Positions 55,035-63,516 of a stretch of DNA of 64,000 nucleotides are shown in pieces (the stretch's first letter is position 1; the number at the start of each line of letters is the position of its first letter). This DNA is from Kocuria sp. (GTDB lineage: Bacteria > Actinomycetota > Actinomycetes > Actinomycetales > Micrococcaceae). The position numbers were made by a program, and so were the translations under genes. The notes below the pieces were generated by a model. That model had not been told where the DNA came from, did not search any database, and was given only the letters and a program-made list of their open reading frames with translations. The stretch is from contig NZ_JAUMTZ010000003.1 in the NCBI RefSeq assembly GCF_030530945.1, positions 83,702 through 147,701 of the forward strand, given 5' to 3'.

Positions 55035-55784
55035 TCAGCTGTCCCGGTCGCGCAGCACCTGCCGCAGCTTCTCCCGGTTGAGCCCGGCGATCGCGGTCAG
55101 CGGGATCCCCGCCGGGCACACCTCCGCGCACTCGCCGTACACCGAGCAGGGGCCAAACTCCTCCTCCGCGGCCCGGGTGATGTTCTTGGCCCGACGGCTG
55201 CGCTCCTTGGCCCCGGCGGGCAGGGTGGCCAGGTGCATGGTCTTGGAGCCCGCGAACAGCTGCGCGGAGCCGTTGGGGCACGCCGCCACGCACGCCCCGC
55301 AGCCGATGCACGCGGCCAGGTCCAGGGCCCACTCGGCAGCCTGGTGGGCCACCGGGATCGCGTCCGCGTCCGGGGCCGTGCCCACGGAGGTGGACACGAA
55401 CCCACCGGCCTCGATCACCCGGTCCAGGGCGCTGCGGTCCACCGCCAGGTCCTTCACCACGGGGAAGGCCCCGCTGCGGAACGGTTCGAGCTGCACCGTG
55501 GCGCCGTCCTCGAAGGACCGCAGGTGCTGCCGGCAGGACGGCGTCCTCTTCACCGGACCGTGCGGCCTGCCGTCCACGGTCACGCCGCACGCGCCGCAGA
55601 TGCCCTCGCGGCAGTCCGAGTCGAAGGCGACCGGCTCCTCGCCGCGGGCCACGAGGTCGTCGTTGAGCTTGTCGAGCGCCTCCAGCAGGGAGAACTCCGG
55701 CCCCACGTTCTCCAGGAGGTACTCCTCGAAACGGCCCTCCTCGGCGCCGGACTCCTGGCGCCAGACCTTCAGCGTGAGCTTCAT
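55035..55784 (-). CDS. sdhB: succinate dehydrogenase/fumarate reductase iron-sulfur subunit
   Basis: A 249-residue subunit. The [2Fe-2S] site is in SDCREGICGACGVTVDG with a further Cys in PSCRQH; the [4Fe-4S] and [3Fe-4S] sites are CIGCGACVAACPNG and CSVYGECAEVCPAGIPL. It passes electrons from SdhA to the membrane anchor. The ATG at 55784 has GAGGAC upstream and is 13 bases after sdhA. Its sequence style (MKLTLKVWRQ, FEEYLLENV) is that of the B-type enzymes with a single large cytochrome b subunit. Confidence 0.96.
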   Translation of the reverse strand: MKLTLKVWRQESGAEEGRFEEYLLENVGPEFSLLEALDKLNDDLVARGEEPVAFDSDCREGICGACGVTVDGRPHGPVKRTPSCRQHLRSFEDGATVQLEPFRSGAFPVVKDLAVDRSALDRVIEAGGFVSTSVGTAPDADAIPVAHQAAEWALDLAACIGCGACVAACPNGSAQLFAGSKTMHLATLPAGAKERSRRAKNITRAAEEEFGPCSVYGECAEVCPAGIPLTAIAGLNREKLRQVLRDRDS

Positions 55785-55797
55785 GAGGATCGTCCTC

Positions 55798-57792
55798 TCA
55801 TCGGTAGTCGCGGGTCTCGGGTGGAACGGTGGGGAACTCCAGGTGCTCCCGGCGCCGCACGTAGCGCGGACCGGGCGCCGCGGCGTCGTCGCACCCCACG
55901 CGCTCCCAGGCGGAGGCGAAGAGCCAGTGGGCGTCGTCGCGCTGGGCCTCTCCACCCTCGGTCTGGTGCTCCTGGCGGAAGTGGGCGCCGCAGGACTCGT
56001 CCCGGTCCAGGGCGTCCAGGCACATCAGCTCGGCCATGTCCAGGTAGTCGGCCACGCGGCCCGCGCGTTCGAGCTCCTGGTTGAAGCCGTCCGGGCGTCC
56101 CTGCACGCGCAGGTCGGACCAGAACTCCTCCCGCAGGGCGCGGATGCCTTCAAGACCCTCCGCGAGCCCCTGCGCGGAGCGGGTGACCCCGCACGTCGAG
56201 TAGAGCAGGTCGCCCAGTCGCCGGTGGAACCGCTCGGGGCCCTGGGTGCCGTGGATGTCGAGCAGTGCCTGCACGCCCGCCTCGGCCTCGGCAACCGCGG
56301 CCCGCGCCGCGTCGTCGTCCGGGGAGAGCTTGGGCTTGCCCAGCAGTGGCGCGAGGTAGTTCGGCACGGAGTAGGGCAGCGTGAACCACCCGTCCACGCA
56401 CGCGGAGAGCAGCGAGTTGGCGCCCAGCCGGTTGGCCCCGTGGTACCCCCAGCCGGCCTCGCCGCCCACGAACAGGCCGGGGACGGACGTCATCATGTCG
56501 TAGTCGCTCCACAGACCGCCCATGGCGAAGTGCGCGCCGGGTGCGATCCTCATGGGCTCCCGGTAGGGGTCCTCGCCGGTGGCGTCCGAGTACATCTCGA
56601 ACAGGTTGCCGTAGCGCTCCGCGATCACGTCCCGCCCCAGCCGCTCGATGGCGTCCCGGAAGTCCAGGTACACGGAGTTCTTCAGCGGCCCGACGCCGCG
56701 CCCCGCGTCGATCTCGGTCCGCGCCGCCCTGCTGGCGACGTCGCGCGGCGTGAGGTTGCCGTACGCCGGGTAGCGGCGCTCCAGGTAGTAGTCGCGCTCG
56801 TCCTCCGGGACGTCGTTGGGGGCGCGGTCGTCCCCGGGCCTCACGGGAACCCAGATCCGCCCGTCGTTGCGCAGGGACTCGCTCATCAGCGTGGTCTTCG
56901 ACTGCCACTCGCTGGAGACAGGCAGCGCCGTGGGATGGAACTGGATGAAGCACGGGTTGGCGAACAGCGCCCCGCGCCGGTGGGCCCGGAACGCGGCGGT
57001 GACGTTCGAGTTCTTGGCCAGCGTGGAACGGTAGTACACGTTCCCGTACCCGCCCGTGGCCAGGACCACGGCGTCTCCGGTGACCGCGGAGATCTCCCCG
57101 GTGACCAGGTCCCGGACCACGATGCCCTGCGCGCGGCCGTCCGCGACGATCAGGTCCAGCATCTCGGTGCGCGTGTGCAGGTTCACCTGGCCCGTGGAGA
57201 CCTGGCGCAGCAGCGCCTGGGCCGCGGCCACCTGCAGCTGCTGCCCGGTCTGGCCGCGGGTGTAGTAGGTGCGGGAGACCTGCACGCCGCCGAAGGAGCG
57301 GGTGGCCAGCTGGCCCCCGTACTCGCGGGCGAAGGGGGCGCCGATCGCGTTCATGTGGTCGATGACCCGCACGCTCTCCTCCGCGAGCCGCCAGGCGTCC
57401 GCCTCGCGACCCCGGAAGTCGCCGCCCTTCACGGTGTCCTTCACGAACCGGGCGATCGAGTCGTTGTCCACCTTCCGGGCGCGGGCTGCGTTGATGCCGC
57501 CCTGGGCTGCCACCGAGTGGGCGCGTCGCGGGGCGTCGTGGAACGTGAAGGACTCCACGTTGTACCCCAGCTCGCCCAGTGCGGCGGCCGCACCGGCCCC
57601 GGCCAGGCCCGTGCCGACAACGATCACGGTGAACTTGCGCCGGTTCAGCGGGGACACCAGGCGGTAGTGCAGCCGACGGTCCGCCCAGGTCTCGGCCCCG
57701 GAGACCTGCGAGTCCAGACCGGGGAGGTCCGGGCCCAGGGTGCGCATCTCCTCCAGCAGGGCCTGCGGGGAGGTGGATGTGGACGCCTTCAT
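55798..57792 (-). CDS. sdhA: succinate dehydrogenase flavoprotein subunit
   Basis: A 664-residue flavoprotein oxidising succinate to fumarate. FAD binding at VVGTGLAGAGAAAALGELGYNV (about 57-78) and the FAD-attachment region HSVAAQGGINAA. Catalytic segments include IQFHPTALP and GLFVGGEAGWGYHGANRLGANSLL. The ATG overlaps the sdhC stop by one base. Length and the FRD-like sequence fit the B-type complex. It has a short Arg-rich end (VRRREHLEFP) found in this group. Confidence 0.96.
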   Translation of the reverse strand: MKASTSTSPQALLEEMRTLGPDLPGLDSQVSGAETWADRRLHYRLVSPLNRRKFTVIVVGTGLAGAGAAAALGELGYNVESFTFHDAPRRAHSVAAQGGINAARARKVDNDSIARFVKDTVKGGDFRGREADAWRLAEESVRVIDHMNAIGAPFAREYGGQLATRSFGGVQVSRTYYTRGQTGQQLQVAAAQALLRQVSTGQVNLHTRTEMLDLIVADGRAQGIVVRDLVTGEISAVTGDAVVLATGGYGNVYYRSTLAKNSNVTAAFRAHRRGALFANPCFIQFHPTALPVSSEWQSKTTLMSESLRNDGRIWVPVRPGDDRAPNDVPEDERDYYLERRYPAYGNLTPRDVASRAARTEIDAGRGVGPLKNSVYLDFRDAIERLGRDVIAERYGNLFEMYSDATGEDPYREPMRIAPGAHFAMGGLWSDYDMMTSVPGLFVGGEAGWGYHGANRLGANSLLSACVDGWFTLPYSVPNYLAPLLGKPKLSPDDDAARAAVAEAEAGVQALLDIHGTQGPERFHRRLGDLLYSTCGVTRSAQGLAEGLEGIRALREEFWSDLRVQGRPDGFNQELERAGRVADYLDMAELMCLDALDRDESCGAHFRQEHQTEGGEAQRDDAHWLFASAWERVGCDDAAAPGPRYVRRREHLEFPTVPPETRDYR

Positions 57793-58514
57793 CACTGAAT
57801 CACTCCCAGGAGAACCATGATGGGGATGGAGATGTTGCCCAGGCAGATGGCCACGGCGACCAGTCCGGCCACCCACGCCGCGACCTGACGCAGCCGCTTG
57901 CCGGTGGCGCCGAGGTCGTTGGCGGCCGTCCATGTCCCGTGGGCCACGTGGGCGGTGAGCACGAGCATGGTGAGCATGTAGAAGGCGGCCACCAGCGGGC
58001 GCTGGAAGCTGGCCACCAGGTTGGCGTAGGCGGAGCCCCGCTCGAACGCGCCGGAGGCGGCGGGCTGCACTCCCAGGGTGAGGTCCAGGACGTGGAAGAC
58101 CACGAACAGCAGGAGCACCACGCCGGTGCCCAGCATGTACCGCGCCAGCAGTGCGTCCGGGCGGCGCAGCCCCTTCCGGGGGAACGCCCCGCGTGCCCGG
58201 CGGGCGCGCGACCACAGCAGGATGCCGAAGCCCACGTGCAGGAGCAGACTGACCAGCAGCACCACCCGCAGGATCCAGAGCACGCCCTCGTAGGGAACCA
58301 GGGGCATCAGGATCTCGCGCAGCCAGTGGGCGTAGTGGTCGAACTCCTCCTGCCCGCGGTAGATGTGCAGGTTTCCGTACATGTGGACGAACACGAAACC
58401 CACGAAGATCAGCCCGGTGACGGCCATGGTGGTTTTCGCCACGAAGTTCGACACCGGGAGCCGTCTGCGTGCTCGCACGGGTGGGATGGGCTGGCGTTGC
58501 GCGGTTGCCGTCAT
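57792..58514 (-). CDS. sdhC: succinate dehydrogenase cytochrome b subunit
   Basis: A 240-residue five-helix membrane anchor of the B type, which binds two hemes b and replaces separate SdhC and SdhD. Candidate heme His residues are in FVHMYGNLHIY, LLHVGFG, FHVLDLTL and TAHVAHGTW. It opens the operon sdhC-sdhA-sdhB. AAGGAACG precedes the ATG. Confidence 0.93.
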   Translation of the reverse strand: MTATAQRQPIPPVRARRRLPVSNFVAKTTMAVTGLIFVGFVFVHMYGNLHIYRGQEEFDHYAHWLREILMPLVPYEGVLWILRVVLLVSLLLHVGFGILLWSRARRARGAFPRKGLRRPDALLARYMLGTGVVLLLFVVFHVLDLTLGVQPAASGAFERGSAYANLVASFQRPLVAAFYMLTMLVLTAHVAHGTWTAANDLGATGKRLRQVAAWVAGLVAVAICLGNISIPIMVLLGVIQ

Positions 58515-58847
58515 GTTCGTTCCTTCTCAGAGCGGAAAAGAGTTTTTCCCGACCTCGTGCCTGTGCTTTCCAATCTACTACCGGCGGGTAAAAGAATGCG
58601 GGAAATTTTCATGTCTGTGCGTGTGGTGTTTGTGCGGGCAATTGCGCCAGGTATTTAGGACACGCACATATCTTTTATTTCCGCGGTACAGCTCTGTGGG
58701 TCCGGGGCGCCGGGCCGTGCTCACCGCGTCGGATGCCCCCGGTCCTCCGGGGGGGGCGAGGTCACCGTTGACTGTCATAAGTAGTATTTTATATGCTAAA
58801 TATACAGCGGTCCGTCCGAGGTCCGTCCGGGAGAACAGGAAACAGCC
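58515..58847. other. AT-rich divergent intergenic region
   Basis: These 333 bases, between sdhC and the cupin gene, are the most AT-rich non-coding part of the core genome here. They hold long T/A runs and TG-rich repeats (TGTGCGTGTGGTGTTTGTGC). They must carry promoters for both sides. No gene or RNA is recognised. Confidence 0.6.
58768..58797 (+). promoter_or_regulatory. promoter of the cupin gene
   Basis: TTGACT (58768-58773), an 18-base spacer, then TATGCT (58792-58797). This is the best two-box promoter in the window. The imperfect symmetric AT stretch over the -10 (GTATTTTA..TAAATATAC) may be an operator. Confidence 0.55.
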
Positions 58848-59267
58848 ATGACGCACACCGCACCGGCCCGGTCGCAGAAGGGCCCCTCGGGTCACGGTGA
58901 GGGAGCGGAACCCACCGGGGGCACCGCCACCCTGGCGGAGACGGTGGGCCGCAGCGAGCCGCGGCACGGCCATCCGTCCGCCACCACGGTCCTGGACGAG
59001 GACGGTGTGCGGATCGTCGCGTTCGAGTTCGGTGCCGGCGACGCACTGAAGGAGCACGCCACCCCTCATCCCGCCCTGGTGCAAGTGGTCCGCGGCCGCG
59101 TGAACTTCACGCTTCCGGACGGCGTCCTGGAGCTCGGCCCCGGCCGCGTCCTGCACCTCACCGAAGGCCTGCGCCACGCCGTGGATGCCGTGGAGACCAC
59201 CACTCTCACGGTCACGCTGCTGCCCAGCGCGTCGTCCTCCACGACACCCACCACCTGCGCGCCGTGA
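58848..59267 (+). CDS. cupin domain protein
   Basis: A 139-residue protein. After a polar N-terminus of about 40 residues comes a single beta-barrel cupin. VRIVAFEFGAGDALKEHATPHPALVQVVRGRVNFTL supplies the first His/Glu motif and LGPGRVLHLTEGLRHAVDAVE the second. Metal ligands look partly conserved. The function is not predictable; small cupins of this kind are often regulated with redox or stress genes. AGGAAA precedes the ATG. The monooxygenase gene follows 40 bases later, on the same strand. Confidence 0.85.
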   Translation: MTHTAPARSQKGPSGHGEGAEPTGGTATLAETVGRSEPRHGHPSATTVLDEDGVRIVAFEFGAGDALKEHATPHPALVQVVRGRVNFTLPDGVLELGPGRVLHLTEGLRHAVDAVETTTLTVTLLPSASSSTTPTTCAP

Positions 59268-59307
59268 CCGTCGCGGCGCACACTCCTGAGCAGCAGAGGA
59301 GCACCAC

Positions 59308-59610
59308 GTGAGCATCGTCAAGATCAACGCCCTGCACGTCCTGGAGGGCCACGGGGAGGAGCTCGCGCAACGCTTCGCGGGGCGCAGCGGCCTGGTGGAG
59401 ACGCGGCCCGGCTTCGAGGGGTTCCAGGTGCTGCGGCCGAACGACGGGCGTGGCACCTGGCTGGTGGTCACCCGCTGGACGGACGAGGCCTCCTACGACG
59501 GCTGGTACTCCCAGCGCCCGCGGCGCGACCCCAGCACCGTCACCTACTCGGACGGCTGGGAGCTGTGGTCCTTCGACCTGGTGGAGGATGTGGCCCCCGC
59601 CGGGTCCTGA
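59308..59610 (+). CDS. antibiotic-biosynthesis-monooxygenase fold protein, IsdG/MhuD-like
   Basis: A 100-residue ABM-fold protein. The IsdG/MhuD-like pattern is MSIVKINALHVLEGHGEELAQRF, RPGFEGFQVLRPN and TWLVVTRWTDEASYDGW. In relatives two copies bind heme and cleave it to free iron. A heme-ligand His like that of MhuD (H75 region) is not evident here, since the segment reads RRDPSTVTYSDGWELW, so heme degradation is unproven. GTG start with GAGGAG upstream. Likely co-transcribed with the cupin gene. Confidence 0.78.
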   Translation: MSIVKINALHVLEGHGEELAQRFAGRSGLVETRPGFEGFQVLRPNDGRGTWLVVTRWTDEASYDGWYSQRPRRDPSTVTYSDGWELWSFDLVEDVAPAGS

Positions 59611-59675
59611 CCCGCGACGAGTCTGGGAGCGCGGACCGGGGCCGCGAAAGTGCTGGAGGGCGCTCCTGCGAGCAC

Positions 59676-59681
59676 TAGGAT
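59676..59681 (+). promoter_or_regulatory. -10 of YciI-like gene, probably leaderless
   Basis: TAGGAT, 8 bases, then ATG at 59690. This is the same hexamer and spacing as for ychF. Confidence 0.45.
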
Positions 59682-59689
59682 CGGCCACC

Positions 59690-60025
59690 ATGGAAACCGA
59701 GAGCACGTCACTGCACACCTTCCTCGTGCGCCTGGAGCACCCGGACGAGGCCGGGTGGAAGACCTGGGTCCGCCCCCACGCGGAGTGGATTTTTGCCCAG
59801 CTCGCCGCCGGGACCATCGTGGCCTCGGGGCCGTCGGTGGGAACGCAGGTGCGCCAGGGGTGGCTCCTCATGCGCGCCACCTCCGAGGTGCAGCTCCATG
59901 AGGTCCTGGCCACGGACCCGTTCTGGGAGCACGGGATCGTGGAGAACCTCCTGGTCGTGGAGTGGGACCCCATCTTCGGAAACCTGGCGGAGTTCTCCTC
60001 CCGCCCCGACGGCGTGGCCGGCTGA
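59690..60025 (+). CDS. YciI-like protein
   Basis: A 111-residue ferredoxin-like-fold protein of the YciI type. It shows HTFLVRLEHPDEAGW, then HAEWIFAQLAAGTIVASGPSV, GWLLMRATSE and DPFWEHGIVENLLVVEW. The family's conserved His lies in the HAEW segment. The role in most bacteria is unknown. A GNAT gene follows after 9 bases. Confidence 0.85.
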   Translation: METESTSLHTFLVRLEHPDEAGWKTWVRPHAEWIFAQLAAGTIVASGPSVGTQVRQGWLLMRATSEVQLHEVLATDPFWEHGIVENLLVVEWDPIFGNLAEFSSRPDGVAG

Positions 60026-60034
60026 GGAGTGCGG

Positions 60035-60604
60035 GTGGCCCACTCTGATACCTCCGCCCACGGCGGTGAGCCGCCCGCCCCGCGGCTGCGACCCCTTCGC
60101 CTGGCCGACGCTCCAGACGTCCTGGCCGCCTTCCTCTCAGATCCCGCCATGGCGCGGCAGGGAACGGCGCGCACGCTGGCGGAGGCTGAGACGTACGTGC
60201 GACGGGTGAGTGAGCCGCCCCGCGGCATCGCCCGTGCAGTATGCGTGGAGGACCGGGCGGTAGGGCTGGTGGGGCTCACCGTGGACCGTGAGAACGCCAG
60301 CGGCTGGTTCTGGTACTGGATGACGGCCGACGCCCGGGGCCGGGGTTGGACCTCGCGTGCAGCGGCCACCGTTGCGGACTGGGCCCTGACGGACGGCGGA
60401 CTGGCGCGGCTGGAACTGGGCCACCGGGTGAACAACCCCGCCTCCGGGGCGGTGGCGAGGGCTGCGGGTTTCGTGCGCGAGGGGACCGAGCGGGAGAAGT
60501 TCCTGGTGGACGGCCACCGCGTGGACGTGGCCATCTACGGCCGGCTCCGCACCGACCCCTGGCCGGTGTACTGGGCCATGCCCACGGCCTCCGACGACCG
60601 CTGA
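60035..60604 (+). CDS. GNAT N-acetyltransferase
   Basis: A 189-residue RimJ/RimL-like acetyltransferase: LRPLRLADAPDVLAAFLSD, then WFWYWMTADARGRGWTSRAA (acetyl-CoA loop, RGRG) and NNPASGAVARAAGFVREGTERE. The GTG at 60035 has GAGGAG five bases upstream; an earlier GTG at 60029 overlaps that site. It is read with the YciI-like gene. A decayed homologue lies at 51268-51762. Confidence 0.88.
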   Translation: MAHSDTSAHGGEPPAPRLRPLRLADAPDVLAAFLSDPAMARQGTARTLAEAETYVRRVSEPPRGIARAVCVEDRAVGLVGLTVDRENASGWFWYWMTADARGRGWTSRAAATVADWALTDGGLARLELGHRVNNPASGAVARAAGFVREGTEREKFLVDGHRVDVAIYGRLRTDPWPVYWAMPTASDDR

Positions 60605-60736
60605 GAGACGTGGCCGGGTGCGGCGCCGGACACCATCCCGTGGAACCTGCGAGACCCACCGGGATGACACCGTGCCGACCGGGAAGAAAGTCTCTGAGTG
60701 TCGAGTGTCACCCGTGTGTCGGAGGCCCGGCGGGAC

Positions 60737-60742
60737 TAGCGT
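60737..60742 (+). promoter_or_regulatory. -10 of leaderless L-lactate dehydrogenase gene
   Basis: TAGCGT, 7 bases, then ATG at 60750. TGTGTC (60715-60720) is a poor -35. Confidence 0.5.
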
Positions 60743-60749
60743 TGACACC

Positions 60750-61697
60750 ATGATCAAGGACTCGAAACTCACCGTCGTCGGAGCCGGAGCCGTGGGGTCG
60801 AGCGTGGCGTACGCCTCGCTGATCCGGGGGTCCGTGCGCCACATCGCCCTCTACGACATCGCGTCCGCGAAGGCCGAGGCGGAGGCCCTGGACCTCGCCC
60901 ACGGCTCGCAGTTCGCCGCGCACACGGACATCGTGGGCGGCGGCTCGGACATCGGCCTGACCGAGAACTCGGACGTGGTGGTCATCACCGCGGGGGCCAA
61001 GCAGAAGCCCGGGCAGACCCGCCTGGAGCTGGCCGGGACCAACGCCAAGATCATGTCCCAGCTGGTCCCGCCGCTGCTGGAGGCCTCCCCGAACGCGATC
61101 TTCGTGGTGGTCACCAACCCGTGCGACCCGCTGACCACCCTGTCCCAGCAGGAGACCGGACTGCCCCCGGAGCGGATCTTCGCCTCCGGCACCGTGCTGG
61201 ACACCTCCCGCCTGCGCTGGCTGATCGCCCAGAAGGCGGGCGTGGCCACCAGCAGCGTGCACGCGCACATCGTGGGGGAGCACGGTGACTCCGAGTTCGC
61301 CGTGTGGTCCACCGCCACCATCGGCACCGTGCCCATCCTGGAGTGGACCCGCAACGGGGAGCGGGTGTTCACCCGTGAGGACCTGGACCACATCCTCGCC
61401 GAGGTCCGCGGCGCGGCCTACAGGGTGATCGAGGGCAAGGGCGCCACCAACGATGCCATCGGCCTGTCCAGCGCACGGATCGTGGAGGCCATCACGGGGG
61501 ACCAGCACGCCATCCTCAACGTGGCGCCGGTGCTCTCCGACTTCCACGGCATCGACGGGATCGCCATGTCCGTGCCCAGCGTGATCGGCGCGGACGGCGC
61601 ACACCCCATCCTCGAGACCCCGTTCTCCGAGGACGAGCTCAGCCGCCTGACCGCGTCCGCGCAGACCCTGCGCGGCGTCGTCGACAGCCTGAGCTGA
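60750..61697 (+). CDS. ldh: L-lactate dehydrogenase
   Basis: A 315-residue NAD-dependent enzyme interconverting pyruvate and L-lactate. The dinucleotide fold opens with LTVVGAGAVGSSVAYA. Substrate-loop KQKPGQTRLEL carries the arginine after Gln, which selects lactate over malate. The active-site His178 lies in IVGEHGDSEFAVWS, and NPCDPLT and SGTVLDTSRLR are also present. The lactate permease gene follows 33 bases later, so the pair handles lactate use or release. Confidence 0.95.
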   Translation: MIKDSKLTVVGAGAVGSSVAYASLIRGSVRHIALYDIASAKAEAEALDLAHGSQFAAHTDIVGGGSDIGLTENSDVVVITAGAKQKPGQTRLELAGTNAKIMSQLVPPLLEASPNAIFVVVTNPCDPLTTLSQQETGLPPERIFASGTVLDTSRLRWLIAQKAGVATSSVHAHIVGEHGDSEFAVWSTATIGTVPILEWTRNGERVFTREDLDHILAEVRGAAYRVIEGKGATNDAIGLSSARIVEAITGDQHAILNVAPVLSDFHGIDGIAMSVPSVIGADGAHPILETPFSEDELSRLTASAQTLRGVVDSLS

Positions 61698-61730
61698 CCA
61701 CCCCGCCGCACCGCCCTCCCGGAGACCGCC

Positions 61731-63329
61731 ATGTGGACCCAATCCCTCGATGCCCTGGGCAGCCTGCCCCTGACCGCGCTCGTGGCCGCCGTGCCGATCG
61801 TCGTGTTCCTCGCGTGCATGATGCTCCTCAAGCTCACGGGCCTGAAGTCCGGCGTGGTCGCGCTGGTCGTGCAGGTGCTGGTGGCGCTGCTGGTGTTCAG
61901 GATGCCCGCCTCCGCCGTGGCGGGCGCGGGGCTGCTGGGTCTGCTGACCGCGCTGTGGCCGATCGCCTACATCATCATCATGGCGGTGTGGCTGTACCGG
62001 CTCAGCGTGCGCTCGGGCCGCTTCGACGTGATCCGCTCCTCGATCGCGAACGTCTCCGCGGACCAGCGCATCCAGGTGCTGCTGATCGCCTTCGCGTTCG
62101 GGGCGTTCCTGGAGGGCGTTGCGGGGTTCGGGGTGCCCATCGCCATCTGCGCGGCGCTGCTCGTGCAGCTGGGCTTCCCGCCCCTGCGCGCCGCGGTGCT
62201 GTGCCTCGTGGCGAACGTGGCCGCGGGTGCGTACGGGGCCATCGGCGTGCCCGTCCTGGTGGGCGCGCAGGTGACGGGCATGGACGTCCAGGACCTCTCC
62301 CGTGCCCTGGTGGTCCTCCTGCAGCCGCTCACGTTCCTGGTGCCGTTCCTGCTGGTCTGGATGGTGGACGGCGTGCGCGGGCTGCGCGAGACCTGGCTTC
62401 CGGCGCTCGTGTCCGGCGCGGTGTTCTGCGTGGTGCAGGGCGGGCTGCTGTGGTTCATGGGTCCCGAGCTCGCGGACCTGGCCGCCGGGCTGCTGGCCAT
62501 GGTCTCCCTGTTCGTGCTGTGCCGCGTGTGGGCCCCGCGGCACGTGTCCCGCGCCCCGGAGGCCCCCGAGACCGCCGAGGCCGCGCACCCCGCTGGTGAG
62601 GTGGTCCGCGCGTGGAGCCCGTTCTACATCCTCACCATCGTGATCCTGCTCTGGTCCGTGCCCGCGGTGCAGGCCCTCTTCACCAAGGGCGCCCTGGGGT
62701 TCACCACGTTCAAGGTCCCCATGCCGGGGCTCACCGGCCACGTGACCACCGCCGCCGGGACCGTGGTGAACGCCACCTGGAACTTCTCGATCCTCGGGGC
62801 CACGGGCACCGCCATCCTGATCGCCGTGCTCATCACGTTCTTCACCACCCCGCAGCTGCACGCCAGGGAGCTGCTGGAAGAGCTCTCCGGCGCCGTCAAG
62901 GCCCTGGGCCCGGCCATTGTGCTGATCGCGGTGATCCTGGTGCTGGCGAACATCGCCAACTACTCCGGCGGGTCCACGGCCATGGGCACCGCGCTCGCGG
63001 CGACCGGCCCCGTCTTCCCGCTCATCGCTCCGGTGATCGGCTGGATCGGCGTGTTCCTCACCGGTTCGGTGGTCAACAACAACACCCTGTTCGCGCCGCT
63101 GCAGGTGGCCACGGCCGAGGGGATCGGGGCGAGCCCCGCCCTGCTCGTGGGGACGAACACCGCCGGCGGCACCACGGCCAAGGTGATCTCCCCGCAGTCC
63201 ATCGCCATCGCGGCAGGTGCCGTGGGCCTCAACGGGCGCGAGGCGGAGATCATGCGCGGCTCGCTCTTCTACAGCCTGGGGATGCTCGTCGTCATCTGCG
63301 TGTGGACGTTCGTGCTCGCCCTGGTCTGA
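61731..63329 (+). CDS. L-lactate permease
   Basis: A 532-residue transporter of the LctP family with about 13 helices. FGAFLEGVAGFGVPIAICAALLVQLGF and GWIGVFLTGSVVNNNTLFAPLQ are family blocks. It moves lactate (or glycolate) with protons. GGAG precedes the ATG. Co-transcribed with the dehydrogenase. Confidence 0.93.
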   Translation: MWTQSLDALGSLPLTALVAAVPIVVFLACMMLLKLTGLKSGVVALVVQVLVALLVFRMPASAVAGAGLLGLLTALWPIAYIIIMAVWLYRLSVRSGRFDVIRSSIANVSADQRIQVLLIAFAFGAFLEGVAGFGVPIAICAALLVQLGFPPLRAAVLCLVANVAAGAYGAIGVPVLVGAQVTGMDVQDLSRALVVLLQPLTFLVPFLLVWMVDGVRGLRETWLPALVSGAVFCVVQGGLLWFMGPELADLAAGLLAMVSLFVLCRVWAPRHVSRAPEAPETAEAAHPAGEVVRAWSPFYILTIVILLWSVPAVQALFTKGALGFTTFKVPMPGLTGHVTTAAGTVVNATWNFSILGATGTAILIAVLITFFTTPQLHARELLEELSGAVKALGPAIVLIAVILVLANIANYSGGSTAMGTALAATGPVFPLIAPVIGWIGVFLTGSVVNNNTLFAPLQVATAEGIGASPALLVGTNTAGGTTAKVISPQSIAIAAGAVGLNGREAEIMRGSLFYSLGMLVVICVWTFVLALV

Positions 63330-63516
63330 GTCCGCCCGGTCACGGGGGAGACGGTTCTCCCTGGCAGGTGGCACCGGGCAGATGTTGACTGGAGGTCGAA
63401 CACGAAGTGCGGCTGCTGCCCGGCGGCGTCGGCATGCTTCTGGGGCCACCACGCACGGTGGACCCCGGAGCGGCTGACGCCCTGCGCAGTACCAGCCGTG
63501 GACGAGGAGGACGACA

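Noticed and set aside
63346..63361. GGGAGA/TCTCCC hairpin after the lactate permease gene
   Set aside because: A 6-bp stem without a T-tract is too weak to call a terminator in DNA this rich in G+C.
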